Shown here one piece after another: positions 1-16,005 of a stretch of DNA of 64,000 nucleotides (the first letter of the stretch is position 1; each line of letters starts with the position of its first letter). The stretch lies in NCBI GenBank assembly GCA_019321725.1, contig JAGSPU010000056.1, positions 1,364,001-1,428,000 on the forward strand, written 5' to 3'. Under the pieces are notes generated by a model that worked only from the letters and a program-made list of their open reading frames with translations, was not told the origin of the DNA and ran no database searches. The stretch comes from Paulownia fortunei. Its lineage: Eukaryota > Streptophyta > Magnoliopsida > Lamiales > Paulowniaceae. The position numbers and the translations under genes are program-made.

Positions 1-542
1 TCAAGAGAGAATGAATATATATTTCAGCCGTTTTGGCATTTGTAGTTGAGTGGTCTAACCACGAAATTTTCTTGTATTCTTCTTCTTGTTCTATCTTCAT
101 TTTATTCATCAAATTTAACATAATATCAGAGTAGATTTTGGTCTTGTTTTATATTATTAGTGATTTTCTCCATTTAATTTAATTTCCATGTGTTTTACCC
201 ATATAAGTTGGCCAATGAAATGTAACATTCAAGAGAAATAAATATATTTTAACCGTTATATTTGTACTATAAATGTGGGTCAAGTGGTTGAATTACGTTA
301 TTCCCTCGTAATCAATCCACCTAATCAATCATCCAGTACTTCAAACCGGGCCGGGCCGACCCTGAAGAATGTGACGTCCATGGATGTCCAATAATTAAAC
401 GTCAAGATTTCCATATCTTTTCTTATCTTTATTTTGGATTTCGATTATTTTATTGGATAACTTATAATCACCAAGCTATAACAATTTTAGGGAACTTAGG
501 AGATCAGTCAGCCTATCTTCAGTTTGATAATTAAGAGAAAAA
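1..542 (+). promoter_or_regulatory. Upstream region of the UGT86A-like gene
   Basis: No coding sequence is visible. A segment at the window start (about 2-50) recurs in degenerate form at about 229-275: both begin tcaagaga, continue with an AT stretch, then a 'CCGTT' block and 'TTTGTA'. This looks like an old direct duplication about 230 bp apart. A short GC-rich patch lies near 345-362. No clear TATA box was found; TTATAAT near 470 is one candidate. The region is assumed to hold the promoter and short 5' UTR of the gene starting at 543. Confidence 0.4.
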
Positions 543-2104
543 ATGGGGGAGAAGCTTGTAATGAAGCCACATGCTATCATGATTGCAGTCCCTTACCAAG
601 GTCATCTCAACCCATTTGTCCATCTAGCAATCAAGCTAGCTTCAAAGGGCTTTACCATCACTTTTGTTCATACTGAATATGCTCACCATCTAATATCAAA
701 ATCCCACCAAAATTACAACAGCACAAGTAGTAGTAGTAGTGAAGTCGATATCTTCTCCGAAGCTCGTAAATCTGGTCTTGACATTCGTTACACCACGATC
801 TCTGACGGTTTTCCTCTAGAATTCGACAGAAGTCATAACGTCGACGAGTACTGGGAGTTTATGCTGCATGATTTTCCATCTCATGTTGATGAATTTGTAA
901 GCAAAATAATCGAGTCGTCTGATCCATCATTGTTCCCATTCTTGGTTGCTGATACTGTTTACTCATGGCCTGGAACAATTGCCAAGAAGTACAACCTATT
1001 AAATGTCTCTTTCTGGACAGAGCCAGCCTTAGTGTTTGCTATTAGTTATTACTTGGACCTTCTAAGAGAAAATGGTCATTTTCCACCGACAGGTATGTGT
1101 TTCCTCCTCCCTCCTCCCTCCTCCCTCCTCCCTCTTATCTCTTGCTTTTTGTATGACTTAAAACTGTCTTCAATGATTTATCAGACAATCATCAGCACAA
1201 CATAAATTACATTCCTGGAGTTGAGTCGATCAATACCAAGGACTTGATGCCGCATCTTCAAGAAGCTGATACAACAATCGTTCACAAGATTATTTTCGGT
1301 GCATTTGAGGAGGTTAAGAAGGCAGATTTCATCTTACACAACACAGTGCAAGAACTAGAATCCCACACTCTATCAGCCCTGAACCAAAAACAGCCAACAT
1401 ATGCAATTGGGCCCGTTAATTTTTCCACCGAGTTCACCAAAATCCATGTCTCAAAGAGCATGCTCTTTGAAATAGACTGCACCAAATGGCTCGACTCCAA
1501 GTCTCCCGGCTCAGTTTTGTATGTCTCATTTGGCAGCCTTGTCCAGACCAATAAGCAGATAATTGAAGAGATAGCTCGAGGACTTCTCCTTAGTGAAGTA
1601 AATTTTATTTGGGCAATCCAACCGCAGATTGTGAGCTCCATTGATGACACACATGTTTTACCTGTCGGATTTGAGGATGATGTTAAGGATAGAGGGTTGA
1701 TTGTTCCCTGGTGCAATCAAGATGCTGTGCTTTCCAATCCGGCGGTCGGAGGATTCTTGACACACTGTGGCTGGAATTCCATACTGGAGAGCATATGGTG
1801 TGGTGTTCCAATGATTTGTTATCCGGTTATGTATGATCAACCAACTAATCGAAAATTAGTGGTGGATGATTGGAAGATTGGGATTAATCTTTGTGGTGGG
1901 GTATCGGTTAATGGGGAAGAAGTGGCATCCAAGCTTAAGAAGTTGATGAGTGGAGAAACATCGGATGGCATCAGGAACGAGATGAAGAAATTCAGGAGCA
2001 TACTGCATAATGCATTGGCTGAAGATGGATCGTCCGAGAGAAATTTTGATCAATTTCTCAAGGATTTGGGGGATAAAATGCATGCCAAAAAGGAGGATGC
2101 ATAA
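543..2104 (+). CDS. UGT86A: UDP-glycosyltransferase, UGT86A family
   Basis: Family 1 glycosyltransferase predicted to move a sugar from a UDP-sugar to a small acceptor in the cytosol; the acceptor cannot be read from sequence. Exons are 543-1092 and 1185-2104 (GT-AG intron of 92 bp), joining to 489 residues, the normal length. The N-terminal lobe carries PYQGHLNPF with the expected catalytic His21. The C-terminal lobe has a complete 44-residue PSPG sugar-donor box at 359-402, starting WCNQ, containing HCGWNS and ending in YDQ. Its terminal residue is Gln, common in glucosyltransferases. The ILESIWCGVP and NRKLVVDDWKIGINLC segments resemble Arabidopsis UGT86A1 as I remember it. A polyserine run (AGT repeat near 724-740) expands an N-terminal loop. 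A second Met at residue 7 is a possible alternative start. No signal peptide is seen. Confidence 0.93.
1101..1135 (+). repeat. Intronic CCTCCTC tandem pyrimidine tract
   Basis: A pure C/T tract built from a 7-bp unit (CTCCCTC) repeats about four times, starting only eight bases after the 5' splice site of the single UGT intron. The opposite strand reads as four GGG runs separated by AGGA, which fits the standard G-quadruplex pattern. The intron is only 92 bp, so the tract fills over a third of it. Confidence 0.85.
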
Positions 2105-2411
2105 GAAACTACATTTTGTCCATTAAAGTGGATTAGTGTTTATGTTTCATTGTGGCTAAAAGAGAATAAAATGTTTGTAGTGATAGTTCTGCAGTTGGAA
2201 CACAAGTCTGTATAGAATTTTAGGAAATCCTTAACTTGTTTGAGAATTAAGGGATTTATGTTTGGATTCGAATAAGATAATATTTGAGTTTAAAGCTGCA
2301 AAGAATAATAATCAGAAAGGGTTAACAAGCAAAGGCCCCCGGAAACTTTTAGTAGCTCAATGCAACCAGTCTTTCATTTGTTTATTCAAAATCAAGGAAT
2401 TATCTTTTTCT

Positions 2412-2418
2412 TCTCTCT

Positions 2419-2462
<44 letters not shown>
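2412..2462 (+). repeat. (CT)n microsatellite
   Basis: About 25 CT units interrupted once by an extra C near 2437. It is followed within 30 bp by a long G homopolymer. Confidence 0.95.
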
Positions 2463-2463
<1 letters not shown>

Positions 2464-2490
2464 TTTGTTTTTTTTGGTTGAGGTTTGTTT

Positions 2491-2511
2491 GGGGGGGGGG
2501 GGGGGGGGGGG
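2491..2511 (+). repeat. G21 homopolymer
   Basis: Twenty-one consecutive G residues in AT-rich DNA. Such runs are rare in plant nuclear DNA and their length is difficult to sequence exactly, so the count may be unreliable. Confidence 0.9.
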
Positions 2512-3203
2512 TTAGGATTGAGAGAGCCAAAAATAAAATAAAATCAGAACTTAGTTTAACTTTACCTGAGGGATTTTATAGTTGAGTAGGAGAATAGTAG
2601 AGAGTTATATTATATTTTTATCATCAAAAAAATCTTATATTGCAATTAAGAGATTAATTTTCTAATTTACCTCATGTTAATATATCATAGACTTCTTATC
2701 TTTCTTCCCTTTAGTATCGATCAAGATTTATTTTTATTCGTAGGGGATTAATTTCCTAATTTATCCTTATATTGATTTCATGCAAATCAGATTTCTCTTA
2801 TATTTTGAAATATGTGAAAACGAGTATTATCCTTAAAAAGTTTATATTATATGTAGATATTTTCTCTGTCAATAACACATGTATTTCAAAACAAAGCAAC
2901 TTAAAAAGGTTCAATTTTTGCTACTAATGTTTAATAAATAATTTAATTGATCATTTTTTAAGAAATGGTTTAATTTTTTTCCTAATTTCATGGTACAATT
3001 TTATACATTACTAGACTTTTGTCTTTTGTAGGTTTTATTTTAAAAGTAAGTATAAACACATAATCTCAAACCAGATTATATTCAAAATTTCAAATTGTCA
3101 ATTTTATTTGTCTCCAAGAGAGAGCAGTATCTAAATAATTTAACTTCATTTTTAATAAAGAAGAAAGAATGAAAATTTAAAATTAATAATGTGCATATTA
3201 TCT

Positions 3204-3681
3204 AGGATAAATAACACTTTATTCCTTTAAATTTGACAATTTTGGCACATTACTATTCAAAAGTAAATTTTAAATACTCAACTCCTATTTAATCATTTTG
3301 AGATTTTATCCCAAAAGTAAATTTTAAACACAGTGTTCTTTTAATTTATATTTATTATAGTATTTTGTCCCCTAATATCAATTTTAAATCATATTTTTAT
3401 CAAGATATTTTTGTTAACCCTTGTCGTGCATTTTTTTCCAATCTTTCCAAACACGAAAGTAAAAAAATAAGCATCGTGATACGATAAATTATGATATTTT
3501 TATTATAAATAATATCGATGGCAATACAATTGATAAAAGTACCACAACTATTTATAGCAATAGTACCACAAATTATCATGATTTTAAAATTTATTTTAAG
3601 TAATAAAGTATTAAAATAATTTAATTTTAAGGGACAAATAAATTTAAATTTACAAATTTAAGGGATGAAGTCCATTTACCT
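3204..3681. mobile_element. MITE with ~30-bp inverted repeats
   Basis: The left end starts AGGATAAATAACACTTTATT and the right end, read on the other strand, starts AGGTAAATGGACTTCATCCC; both run into a shared TTTAAATTTG-type block, giving imperfect terminal inverted repeats of about 30 bp. The same 7 bp, ATTATCT, flanks the element at 3197-3203 and 3682-3688, as expected for a target-site duplication. The 478-bp AT-rich interior has no coding capacity. Mutator-type or hAT-type derivation is possible, but 7 bp is not diagnostic for either (usually 8-10 and 8). It ends about 400 bp upstream of the CDC48 TATA box. Confidence 0.75.
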
Positions 3682-4078
3682 ATTATCTAATAGGATTTAA
3701 ATTTACTACTTTATTCCTCACTTCAAACAAACAAAATAATTAATCTACATATTGTGAACTTTCTGGTGACTTCTAGTTTAGTTTTTCACATCTAATCAAA
3801 GAAGGAAAACAAAACAAATAATATAAAAAGAAATTTGGGTCTATATTAAGTCAAAAAAGAAAAAAACTAATAACATGAATAAAAAATTAGAATCCACAAG
3901 AATCCAACTTGCACAACTACTAATCTACCATTTTTAGGTGTAGTAATTAACTAATAATATACTGGCTCAACAAATAAAGCAAGCATCAGTCAAAAAAAGG
4001 CATCCAATTTTGAAAAAATACAAAAAGAGTTTAAAATTAACCTTTTCTTTCCTAACAAGAAACGGAGCCCCTCTTCCC

Positions 4079-4085
4079 TATATAG
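4079..4085 (+). promoter_or_regulatory. TATA box of the CDC48 gene
   Basis: TATATAG lies 111 bp before the CDC48 start codon and is followed by a C/T-rich stretch typical of a plant 5' leader. Transcription would begin near 4110-4115. Inferred from position and sequence only. Confidence 0.6.
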
Positions 4086-4195
4086 TTGATACTTCTCACC
4101 CTCCCAATCCCAGATCTCTCATTCACATTCTTCAATTCATTCATCAACGAACTAGCAAAACCTTTAACCAAAATTATATCTGTCAATTCGAAACC

Positions 4196-8695
<4,500 letters not shown>

Positions 8696-10419
8696 GTTGT
8701 CTACTTCGTATGTTAATGCTTTTCTTATGCCTCCTAGATTTATATCATGCCCATTGCCCCGTAAAGAAATTTATGGAATTCACCTGTATTTTTAAGTTCT
8801 GATAACATAAAGGTCCCAGAAACGATTATAATGAAATATTCAAATACTCCATGGTTACTTTATTTCTGTATTCTATTGACTCGTCGGGGATTTCTTTTTC
8901 TCTTCCATGTTATATTTCTCATTTTCTTTGGCAGAATTTGATGGCTATACCTGTCATTTTTCTCGCTTGTATCATGTGCATGATGCTTTACAGACTTGCC
9001 AACTTCATTAGTGTACGCTAAAGTGCTAATCAGCCCAATCTTCACTCTCATGACGTGAAGCAACAATACTAAGTTGCATATCTTTCAAGCTTTTTGACTA
9101 TCATTACTGGTATTTGTCTGTTTCTTTCCTGTGCCGCTGTTCTAGTAATACATTGGAGCAGAAATCTGAGCCTTGATTCGAGAGATTATGCAAAAATTTG
9201 TGAGGTAGATATTGTTAGTGGGATTTGATGAGATTTGTTCGTGGTGGAAACTGAACTTAAGCTCTAGCACCAATCACAAGTTTTGGCATTTTCTCTCAAT
9301 GTATGGCCTATTAATAAGAACCTTGTCCCTCATTGAAGGCAGGAATGACGTAAAAGGATAAGAGCATTGAAACAGGCATGTTAAAACATGTCTCGGCATG
9401 AGATGGTCTGCGAACGAGACATTGATTACACTAACTTTTCATTTCAAGAGACAATTTCCCTTAAAAATACTTTCAATAATATTTTCCAAAATGCCTGCCT
9501 CGCTTTTTGCAATTTGCATTGGGAATAGTAATGAACAAGAGTTTGGTTGGGAGAAATTTGACCTGATATTTGTGGGCGGGTATGCTTGGCCCGGCTAAAT
9601 TACCTGTTAAAGCTATTGAACAATAGTTGTCAATGGGTGAAAACCCAAATAGATTTGGATCCACTCAACGTGTGAAGTAGTTAACGGGCCATCAGTGTCT
9701 CGCCCATGGGCCATGGGTAATAGGCCTAACGAGGCCATGATCGACTATACGAAAATAAGCCTGTCTAGATGTGAAAATTGATTGAAGAAGGATGAGAAGT
9801 TCGATTTAGCTATTATGTGTGTAGTACGAAGGTGATTTAGTTATGTTTGGGAGAGGCAGACGGTGAGGGGGACTGAAATGTGAATTGTGGTTCAAAGCCT
9901 GGGGGGGAACATTGGAGATGGGGAGTTGGACAGAGATGGCTGGTTGTGGTTCGTCGTGGGCTTGAGGAAAATGGTCTGTTCTGTCGTATTATGTGTTCGG
10001 GGCAGATGATGGAGCTGGGAAGGAGGGGGCCATCGCTAAATCGATATTTCTGTAAGGGGTCTTCCGATAGTGATGTTGAAGCTACCAGGGACTTAACCAA
10101 ATTTTGCAAGGAATTACTTAATGCATCATCTTCCTTAGTGAGTTCTACTGTAGTAGGTTGCATGGCTCCCTTTTCCACAAGCATGGTCTGATTATAATCA
10201 TTTCCAGTGAGGCTTGTGGCTGAAACTTAACCTTTGCGTGAGGGACTTTGCTTGTCCAACTTGGCCACTGTTTCTTTGGATAGTTCAATTGTATTAGCCT
10301 TCTCTCTATCGTCTTGACCAAAGTATCTAATGAATTATATTTATTGGCAGAGACGACATATTTCCCAAGCCATTCCCCGAATTAAATTCTTCAGTAGTTT
10401 GCCTACAGCCCATTTTCTT
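8696..10419. other. CDC48 3' flank and spacer
   Basis: The CDC48 3' UTR likely occupies the first 150-400 bp. The rest has moderate GC content and no recognised gene. Overlapping open frames on both strands at 9837-10191 match no family I know; given the LINE remnant just downstream they may be older transposon sequence, but I cannot show it. Confidence 0.4.
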
Positions 10420-10424
10420 TTTAG

Positions 10425-11208
10425 TCGTAGAAGATTAACAATGTCAAATTTGGACATTATGTAATGAAGCTGTAGAGGACATTATTCACCACACTTTCTA
10501 AGAATGTAGGGTTTTCCAACTCAGTTTTCTCATCTTTTGCCTGCATTGATATCTTCTCCCAATTGCAATTTTCCAATACTTTTAAAAAGTCTTGCTTCTA
10601 ACCAGCATCATCAATTCCTTATTATTATTTACTTGCTATGGTTAATGCAGAAGTGTACAAATGACCAATTTTTCAAATTAAACTACAAATGCTACGCAAA
10701 TTTGGATCCAAGCCAAAAGTGTAAATCTGACAATCATTCTAACTTAGAAATGCTTTTATTCAAATTAAACATTGATGGATCCTCATTGGGAAACCTGGAA
10801 AGGCGGGTATTGGAGGAATAATGAAGGCAAGTTTGTTATTGCTTTTACTTAACACTTTGGTTTTAATCCAAATAATAAGGCAGAATTATGGAGGAGGACT
10901 CAAACTAACAAATGAAATGGAAATTAAGAATTTAATCGTAGAATCTCCCTCTTTCCAAGTTTTATTGTACCTCAAGGCATCGGTCGACTTACAAACCCCT
11001 GCACATACTTCTTCTCTTCTCGATTCATGGAGGACATTGACTAGATTTGACTATGTCCACATCAACTTTTGCTATAGAGACTCAATATGGTGGCAGATCT
11101 TTTGGCAAAATTTGAAGCCTCTAGTTGTTCGGACTCCATATATTATTTTGTTAAAGAGATTTGGACACAAATATATTTGTTTTCTTGGTCAAAAAATAAA
11201 TAAATAAA
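10425..11208 (+). mobile_element. Decayed LINE 3' end (zf-RVT plus RNase H remnant)
   Basis: Remnant of a plant L1-type retrotransposon. Around 10440-10510, the frame reads CQIWTLCNEAVEDIIHHTF, a stop, then EC, matching the Cys/His pattern of the zinc-finger segment that follows LINE reverse transcriptases. At 10763-10830 an RNase H-like start is recognisable: KLNIDGSSLGN, a one-base frameshift, then PGKAGIGGIMK. Near 11079-11110 another frame reads NMVADLLAKF, typical of the RNase H C-terminus. The end is an A-rich tail with TAAA repeats (about 11190-11208), as expected of LINE 3' ends. Stops and frame changes show it is dead. The 5' limit is uncertain. Confidence 0.75.
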
Positions 11209-14200
11209 TAGTTTCTGCCTGTTGATGCTACATTATGTTGAGAGACCCAATCATAAAATTGAAAAACATGAATAAGTGTAGTGTCGAGTTTGAAAAGAAC
11301 TTGAAACAAATCTTGATTTATCAATACGTACTAGATTAATCCTGATTTAGAGGGGGCCCTATTTTCATTCAAGAGCCACAGGGATTGTGGTACAAACAAG
11401 AGCCGAACTTGGCTATACAACATGCATCAAGGCTTTGCAGAAATTGGAATTCACCACATGCATCTTTAACAGAGAATTGGAGCATATATATCAATATGGA
11501 CATGAAATGAAAGGACCTTAAAAGGTGGGTATAAGATAACGCACTAAGTTTTGTTCAAAAGTATATATCATTATACAATATGATCTTTTTATTATGTAGA
11601 TCATGTCTGAAGATATTCAAATTGAGACTAGAAAATATATTATATAATTACTTAGGGTAATTAAGAAGTGATTAGGGTAGACAAATAGATGACCTCCAAA
11701 AATGAAAAAAGTGGCACTAAAGGGAGCTCCTGTTATTTCTTTTCACTTTTCTTATTCGTCCATAGTTCGCACCAGACTTTATTACGTGTGGCCCGAAAAA
11801 GAGTTAGAATTAGTGATTTTGAAAGTTAAGAATTTTAAATTCGTAATCATAAATTATTACTTGTATTTGTTTAGATAATATTTAATTACTATAAATTTTA
11901 AATTTTTTAATAAAAAATTCTTAATTATAAATCTTTTCCCCAAATTAGATTTTCAATCCAAACTCAAAGTTAAATTTTCTCCATAATTAATTATAATCAA
12001 AACAAAATCTTTGAATGAAGCAAACAAGTAAAACCTGAGTAAGGTAAATGGATCGGCAGACCCTTTTTAGTGTTGATAACAAGAGAACTCCAGCTTGTGG
12101 GATGAAATAATTTGTTTCCTTGATTCCTTTCATTAAAATTAGGTTGATATTATTTCCTTTCGTTAATACAAAAAAAAAATTGATTTTTTGGAAAATTATT
12201 TTTTATAGTTAATTCTTTGTTTGAGGTAAATAGGTTGAATAAAAAATATAAATCTTTGTTAATTCAAATAATTACTCTTTTATAAATCATGATATATGAA
12301 TCATATAAATTTTTAATAATAAAAAAGAAAGAAAAAAAAAAAAAAACCCGACCTCAAAGGCCAGGCAGGCAGCCACCCCCGACCAGAAGTCAGATTCCTT
12401 GAGGGGGGGCGGTTTGAAAGAGTGGCAATAATAAACAACCCTCCTCTTCGATTTTTCAAATGGATGAGACACCACCTTTCACTAATACCACTGTTTTTCC
12501 AGACTTGTCAGAATTGCACGTGTTACCCTTTTACCTTTGTTCCTTCCACTTCCACGTCATTTTGCTTCTATCTCCATCCTCCATCCACTACAGACAATTT
12601 CAATTGCAACATTCACTTTTTAATCTTATTTTTAAAAAAATAAAATATTTAACAATTATCTCAGTATTTTACCATAGAATGCAACATGTATAGTACCCAA
12701 TCAAATAATTGTGTGCAATATTCACTTTTTTACAATAGAATCACTACACACCATTTCAATTCTTTGTTTTTTTACAATAATTGTGCGCAATATTCACTTT
12801 TTAACAATAATTAGATTCATGACCATAGCACCTTCATATAGACATAAAAAGATGAAGTGTCCTACGCAAAATCAAATAACTCTCCAGTGCCACTAAAGGG
12901 CAAAAATTTCTCTTGTTCTTATCAATAAAGTTTATCATACAATTATGGTATAGTGATCGTTCGTCCAGATCCATTCAACTTATTTTAACGTGCCCTATTT
13001 AAATTATTTGATTAAGGTTTTCCATGACAAACATTTTCACATTGTAACTAAAAGGTGAAGCCCACAAATGTTCCATGCGTGGTACTTTCATTTCATCTCA
13101 TAAAATCCTTTCCGTGGTTAAATATTTACCTGGCACGCCTCCAGATTTTCCCTGATCGCCTCCTCGTTTCATTCGGAGCTCTAAAATTTGGAAGCTGACA
13201 AGGTAAAAAGCCACAAAGGACATGAAGGAGAAATGGGAAAAAGGAAATAATATTTGGAAGCTGTTAATTCCTTGTGGATTGGATGGAGAAAAATGGGCAA
13301 CGAAAATGGGGAAGTAACATTTTTTAAGAGAGAGCAGAGAGGAAAAAAAGAAGGGGCCGCACGAGTGGGGAGCCTAAGAATGGAATAGCGACTGCATAAC
13401 ACTGCAGGGGGATTCGTACTCGTACACTGTCCCCCCGCACGCTCTTCCAAAGGATTCTAGCTGTCGGCTACCTTCATTTTCTCCTCTATTTCTAAGCAGT
13501 GTTCATATTTTTCATTTGGAGTGGAAGATTCGCATTATAATTCCAGTTATTGATGTTAAGGGACGAAGTCGGAAAACTTAAACTAGAGAGTGAGATTAAT
13601 TTTTTTTTTTTAAATAATAGATAAATTGATATTTTTAAGTTTTTTAAGAAATAAAATTTTAAAATTTAATAAATTTATATAGGAGAGGACGATTGTTTTC
13701 ACTAGCCCCTTTAATTCCGTTACTGATCACAAGACGTTAAATTGTGGATAGTTGTTTAGTTTTTTTTTTCTCGATTGATAGTTATTCTTTCTACTTAATT
13801 AATTAGTTATTGATATAATGATATTTAAATGTATTGGTATAATTAATTATTTCACTAAAATAAATATTGCTAATTGAGCTTTTTGTTGTTTAACCTGTCT
13901 ACACCGTAAGGTTTTAGGCTCGAGAAATGGTTTTTGGTTGAGTTGGATGAGACTTAGTTTGATTAGTTAATTTGTGAAGTATTTCGATGTAGTTGAGCTC
14001 CTATTATTGATCAATGAAGGCATTTTTGAAGTTTGTTTTTCTTTCATTCCATTGGGAGGTGGTGAACTTAATGAACATCGATTGAGACCTGAGTTGGGAT
14101 GATGTTTTTCACTTTATGGCTCTGGTTGATATAATTTGCTAAATTGTTTGCATAATTTGACCTCTTTTAGAATAGTTTTATAATAGTATTAGTTTATTGT

Positions 14201-15755
14201 TAAGGCAATAAATATTAGTATGTTTATTACATGCATATTCAACCGGAAATGCATCACTCGTGTAAAATTATATCGAATTGATTGGTTTAATTGATTTAAT
14301 CGCAAATCAGATATCGATCTAGTGGTGATAAAAAATTAAAAATTCTATCAAATTGGTTAGGTCGAATCAATTTCTTTTTTGTATTTTTTATTTTGTTTTT
14401 TTCAGGAATCTTAAATTTTGTATAATAAATGTGATTAATTGAATTTTGAGTTTTGTTATATGCATTTTTAGTTGGTTATTTATTTTTTTACCTCATATAA
14501 AATAGTTAATTTATTATATTATTATTTAATATAATATAATAAAATATAATAAATTTTTATTAAATCAATCAAATTAACTGAACTATTTATCAATAAAAAA
14601 ATTACTATCAACTCCAATATAAAAACACTATATCTAGTTGGTTTGGTTAATAACCATTAATAAATTTAGTGCTGCCTCTCAAAATTCAAAAAAGCTTGAC
14701 AAATTTGACCCCCAAGCACTTAATTTAGATTTTGTTTTTTCTTTTCAGATTTCAACAAAGTTATAATTATGAGTTTAGGGCACCCACATGGTTGAACAAC
14801 AAAATGAACCTTACTATTTGAAGATTGAGATGGGTGCCTCACATATTACAGTGAAAATGAGTTTATGACTATAGCAATGATTGTCCAAATTACAAGAAAA
14901 TGAAAATAAAAATTATATTTATTTTTAAATATAATAATTAAAAAGTGAACAACAATTTCAATATATTACATATATTTTTAATTTAAATGAGGATATTGAT
15001 TGATTTTTCAACTCTCCTCCTTCAAATGATTTGAGTTCATGACCAATAAATATAGTTGATAAAACAACATACATACATGAAACCCTAATGTAGGGCAATA
15101 GAAGGATAGTTTTAATTAACACTTAAGGAGAATTTGTGATGGGGTGAATAAAAGTAAAATAAAGAAGCTAATAAGCACATCACAATTCACATGATTGAGT
15201 CCAAAATCCAGTACATATTCTTAAACTTTTGTCATTCAATGTACATAATTAAAGTCATTGGATAAGATGAGAATCTTTGGTAATTCTATTGACTTGCTTT
15301 ATAAACACTTTCTTAGGGCATATAAACTCTTTTTAAGGCATCTTATCCGATGATATGTTGTGCTTAATACCGTATCTTTGACCTATATATGGCCCCTCCT
15401 GAACTTTGACCATGAGTACAAATTTTAATAAGGGTATTTGGTTGGCTGGTTTCACTTTCACATGAATTAAAAGTTCAGAATTATTAACCATTGAAATTCA
15501 AGTCAAGACTAATGTAAGAATGATTCATAATAATCTCTTATGTAACCTCAAATACGAACCTTTATAAGTTAACACCATAAAACTCAGAAAATCAATGTCC
15601 GAAACATATAATTCTGAAAATTTTATAAAGAGGGTAGGCAGAAAGGTAAAATCATAAATGCTATAGTTAATTGAATATTGAAAACTATATCAGCTAAAGC
15701 ATGGAGTAAACTGTATATATACTATCAAAATACGTGCGTACTCTTTACAAGATAG
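11209..15755. other. Gene-free AT-rich spacer
   Basis: No protein family or RNA gene recognised. Three loosely similar segments containing 'gcaa(c/t)attcactttttt' lie at about 12605, 12715 and 12785, suggesting a small local duplication. A relatively GC-rich block at about 13330-13460 contains an open frame with no recognisable features. Several A/T homopolymers occur. Confidence 0.5.
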
Positions 15756-15822
15756 TCAATCTTCACTAGAATTCCTTAAATCTTTTGTTGCAGAAAACAA
15801 GAGCTTTGAGGCCTCTGATTCC

Positions 15823-16005
15823 TCAAGGCTCATTTCTCTCATTCCAGCACAAAAGCATCGCAATACAACGCCGAAGAATGTAAAATTTCGCCCGCTGCTT
15901 CTTCGCCAAGTGGCTGCATTTCTCCCCGAAAGATCTGCACGGCACACTCACTGTCTGATGATGATGATGCCCCTGATATTCAATTTCCTTTTCGCTTTCA
16001 GCCAT
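15823..16005 (-). CDS. ROT4: ROT4/DEVIL (RTFL/DVL) small polypeptide
   Basis: Plant-specific peptide family whose overexpression alters cell proliferation along the leaf axis and organ shape; members are plasma-membrane associated. The single-exon frame encodes 60 residues, close to the 53 of Arabidopsis ROT4. The C-terminal half is the complete RTF domain: CRSFGEKCSHLAKKQ followed by RAKFYILRRCIAMLLCW. The basic KKQRAKFYILRR core and the Cys residues are all present. The N-terminal half is variable, with a His run (GHHHHQ). The start at 16005 is the first Met and gives a family-typical length. The gene is isolated, with over 3 kb of spacer on each side. Gene order with UGT86A, SIG6 and TCP11 supports ROT4 orthology. 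It was easily missed because overlapping frames are longer. Confidence 0.92.
   Translation of the reverse strand: MAESEKEIEYQGHHHHQTVSVPCRSFGEKCSHLAKKQRAKFYILRRCIAMLLCWNERNEP

Larger units (their letters stand above)
2105..3203. other. UGT 3' flank and AT-rich spacer
   Basis: The region holds the likely 3' UTR of the UGT gene (an AATAAA-like signal near 2165), then low-complexity tracts and AT-rich DNA. An open frame at 2262-2585 consists largely of translated CT and G repeats and is not considered a gene. Confidence 0.5.

Noticed and set aside
2262..2585. Open frame of 107 codons on the plus strand
   Set aside because: Half of it is translated CT and G repeats (Ser/Leu and Gly runs); no domain, and it lies in the UGT 3' flank.
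9837..10191. Overlapping open frames on both strands
   Set aside because: Neither matches a known family; mirrored frames in a locally GC-rich stretch are expected by chance. Possibly old transposon DNA, but unsupported.
13181..13450. 89-codon minus-strand frame
   Set aside because: No conserved motif; the matching DNA looks like purine-rich non-coding sequence.
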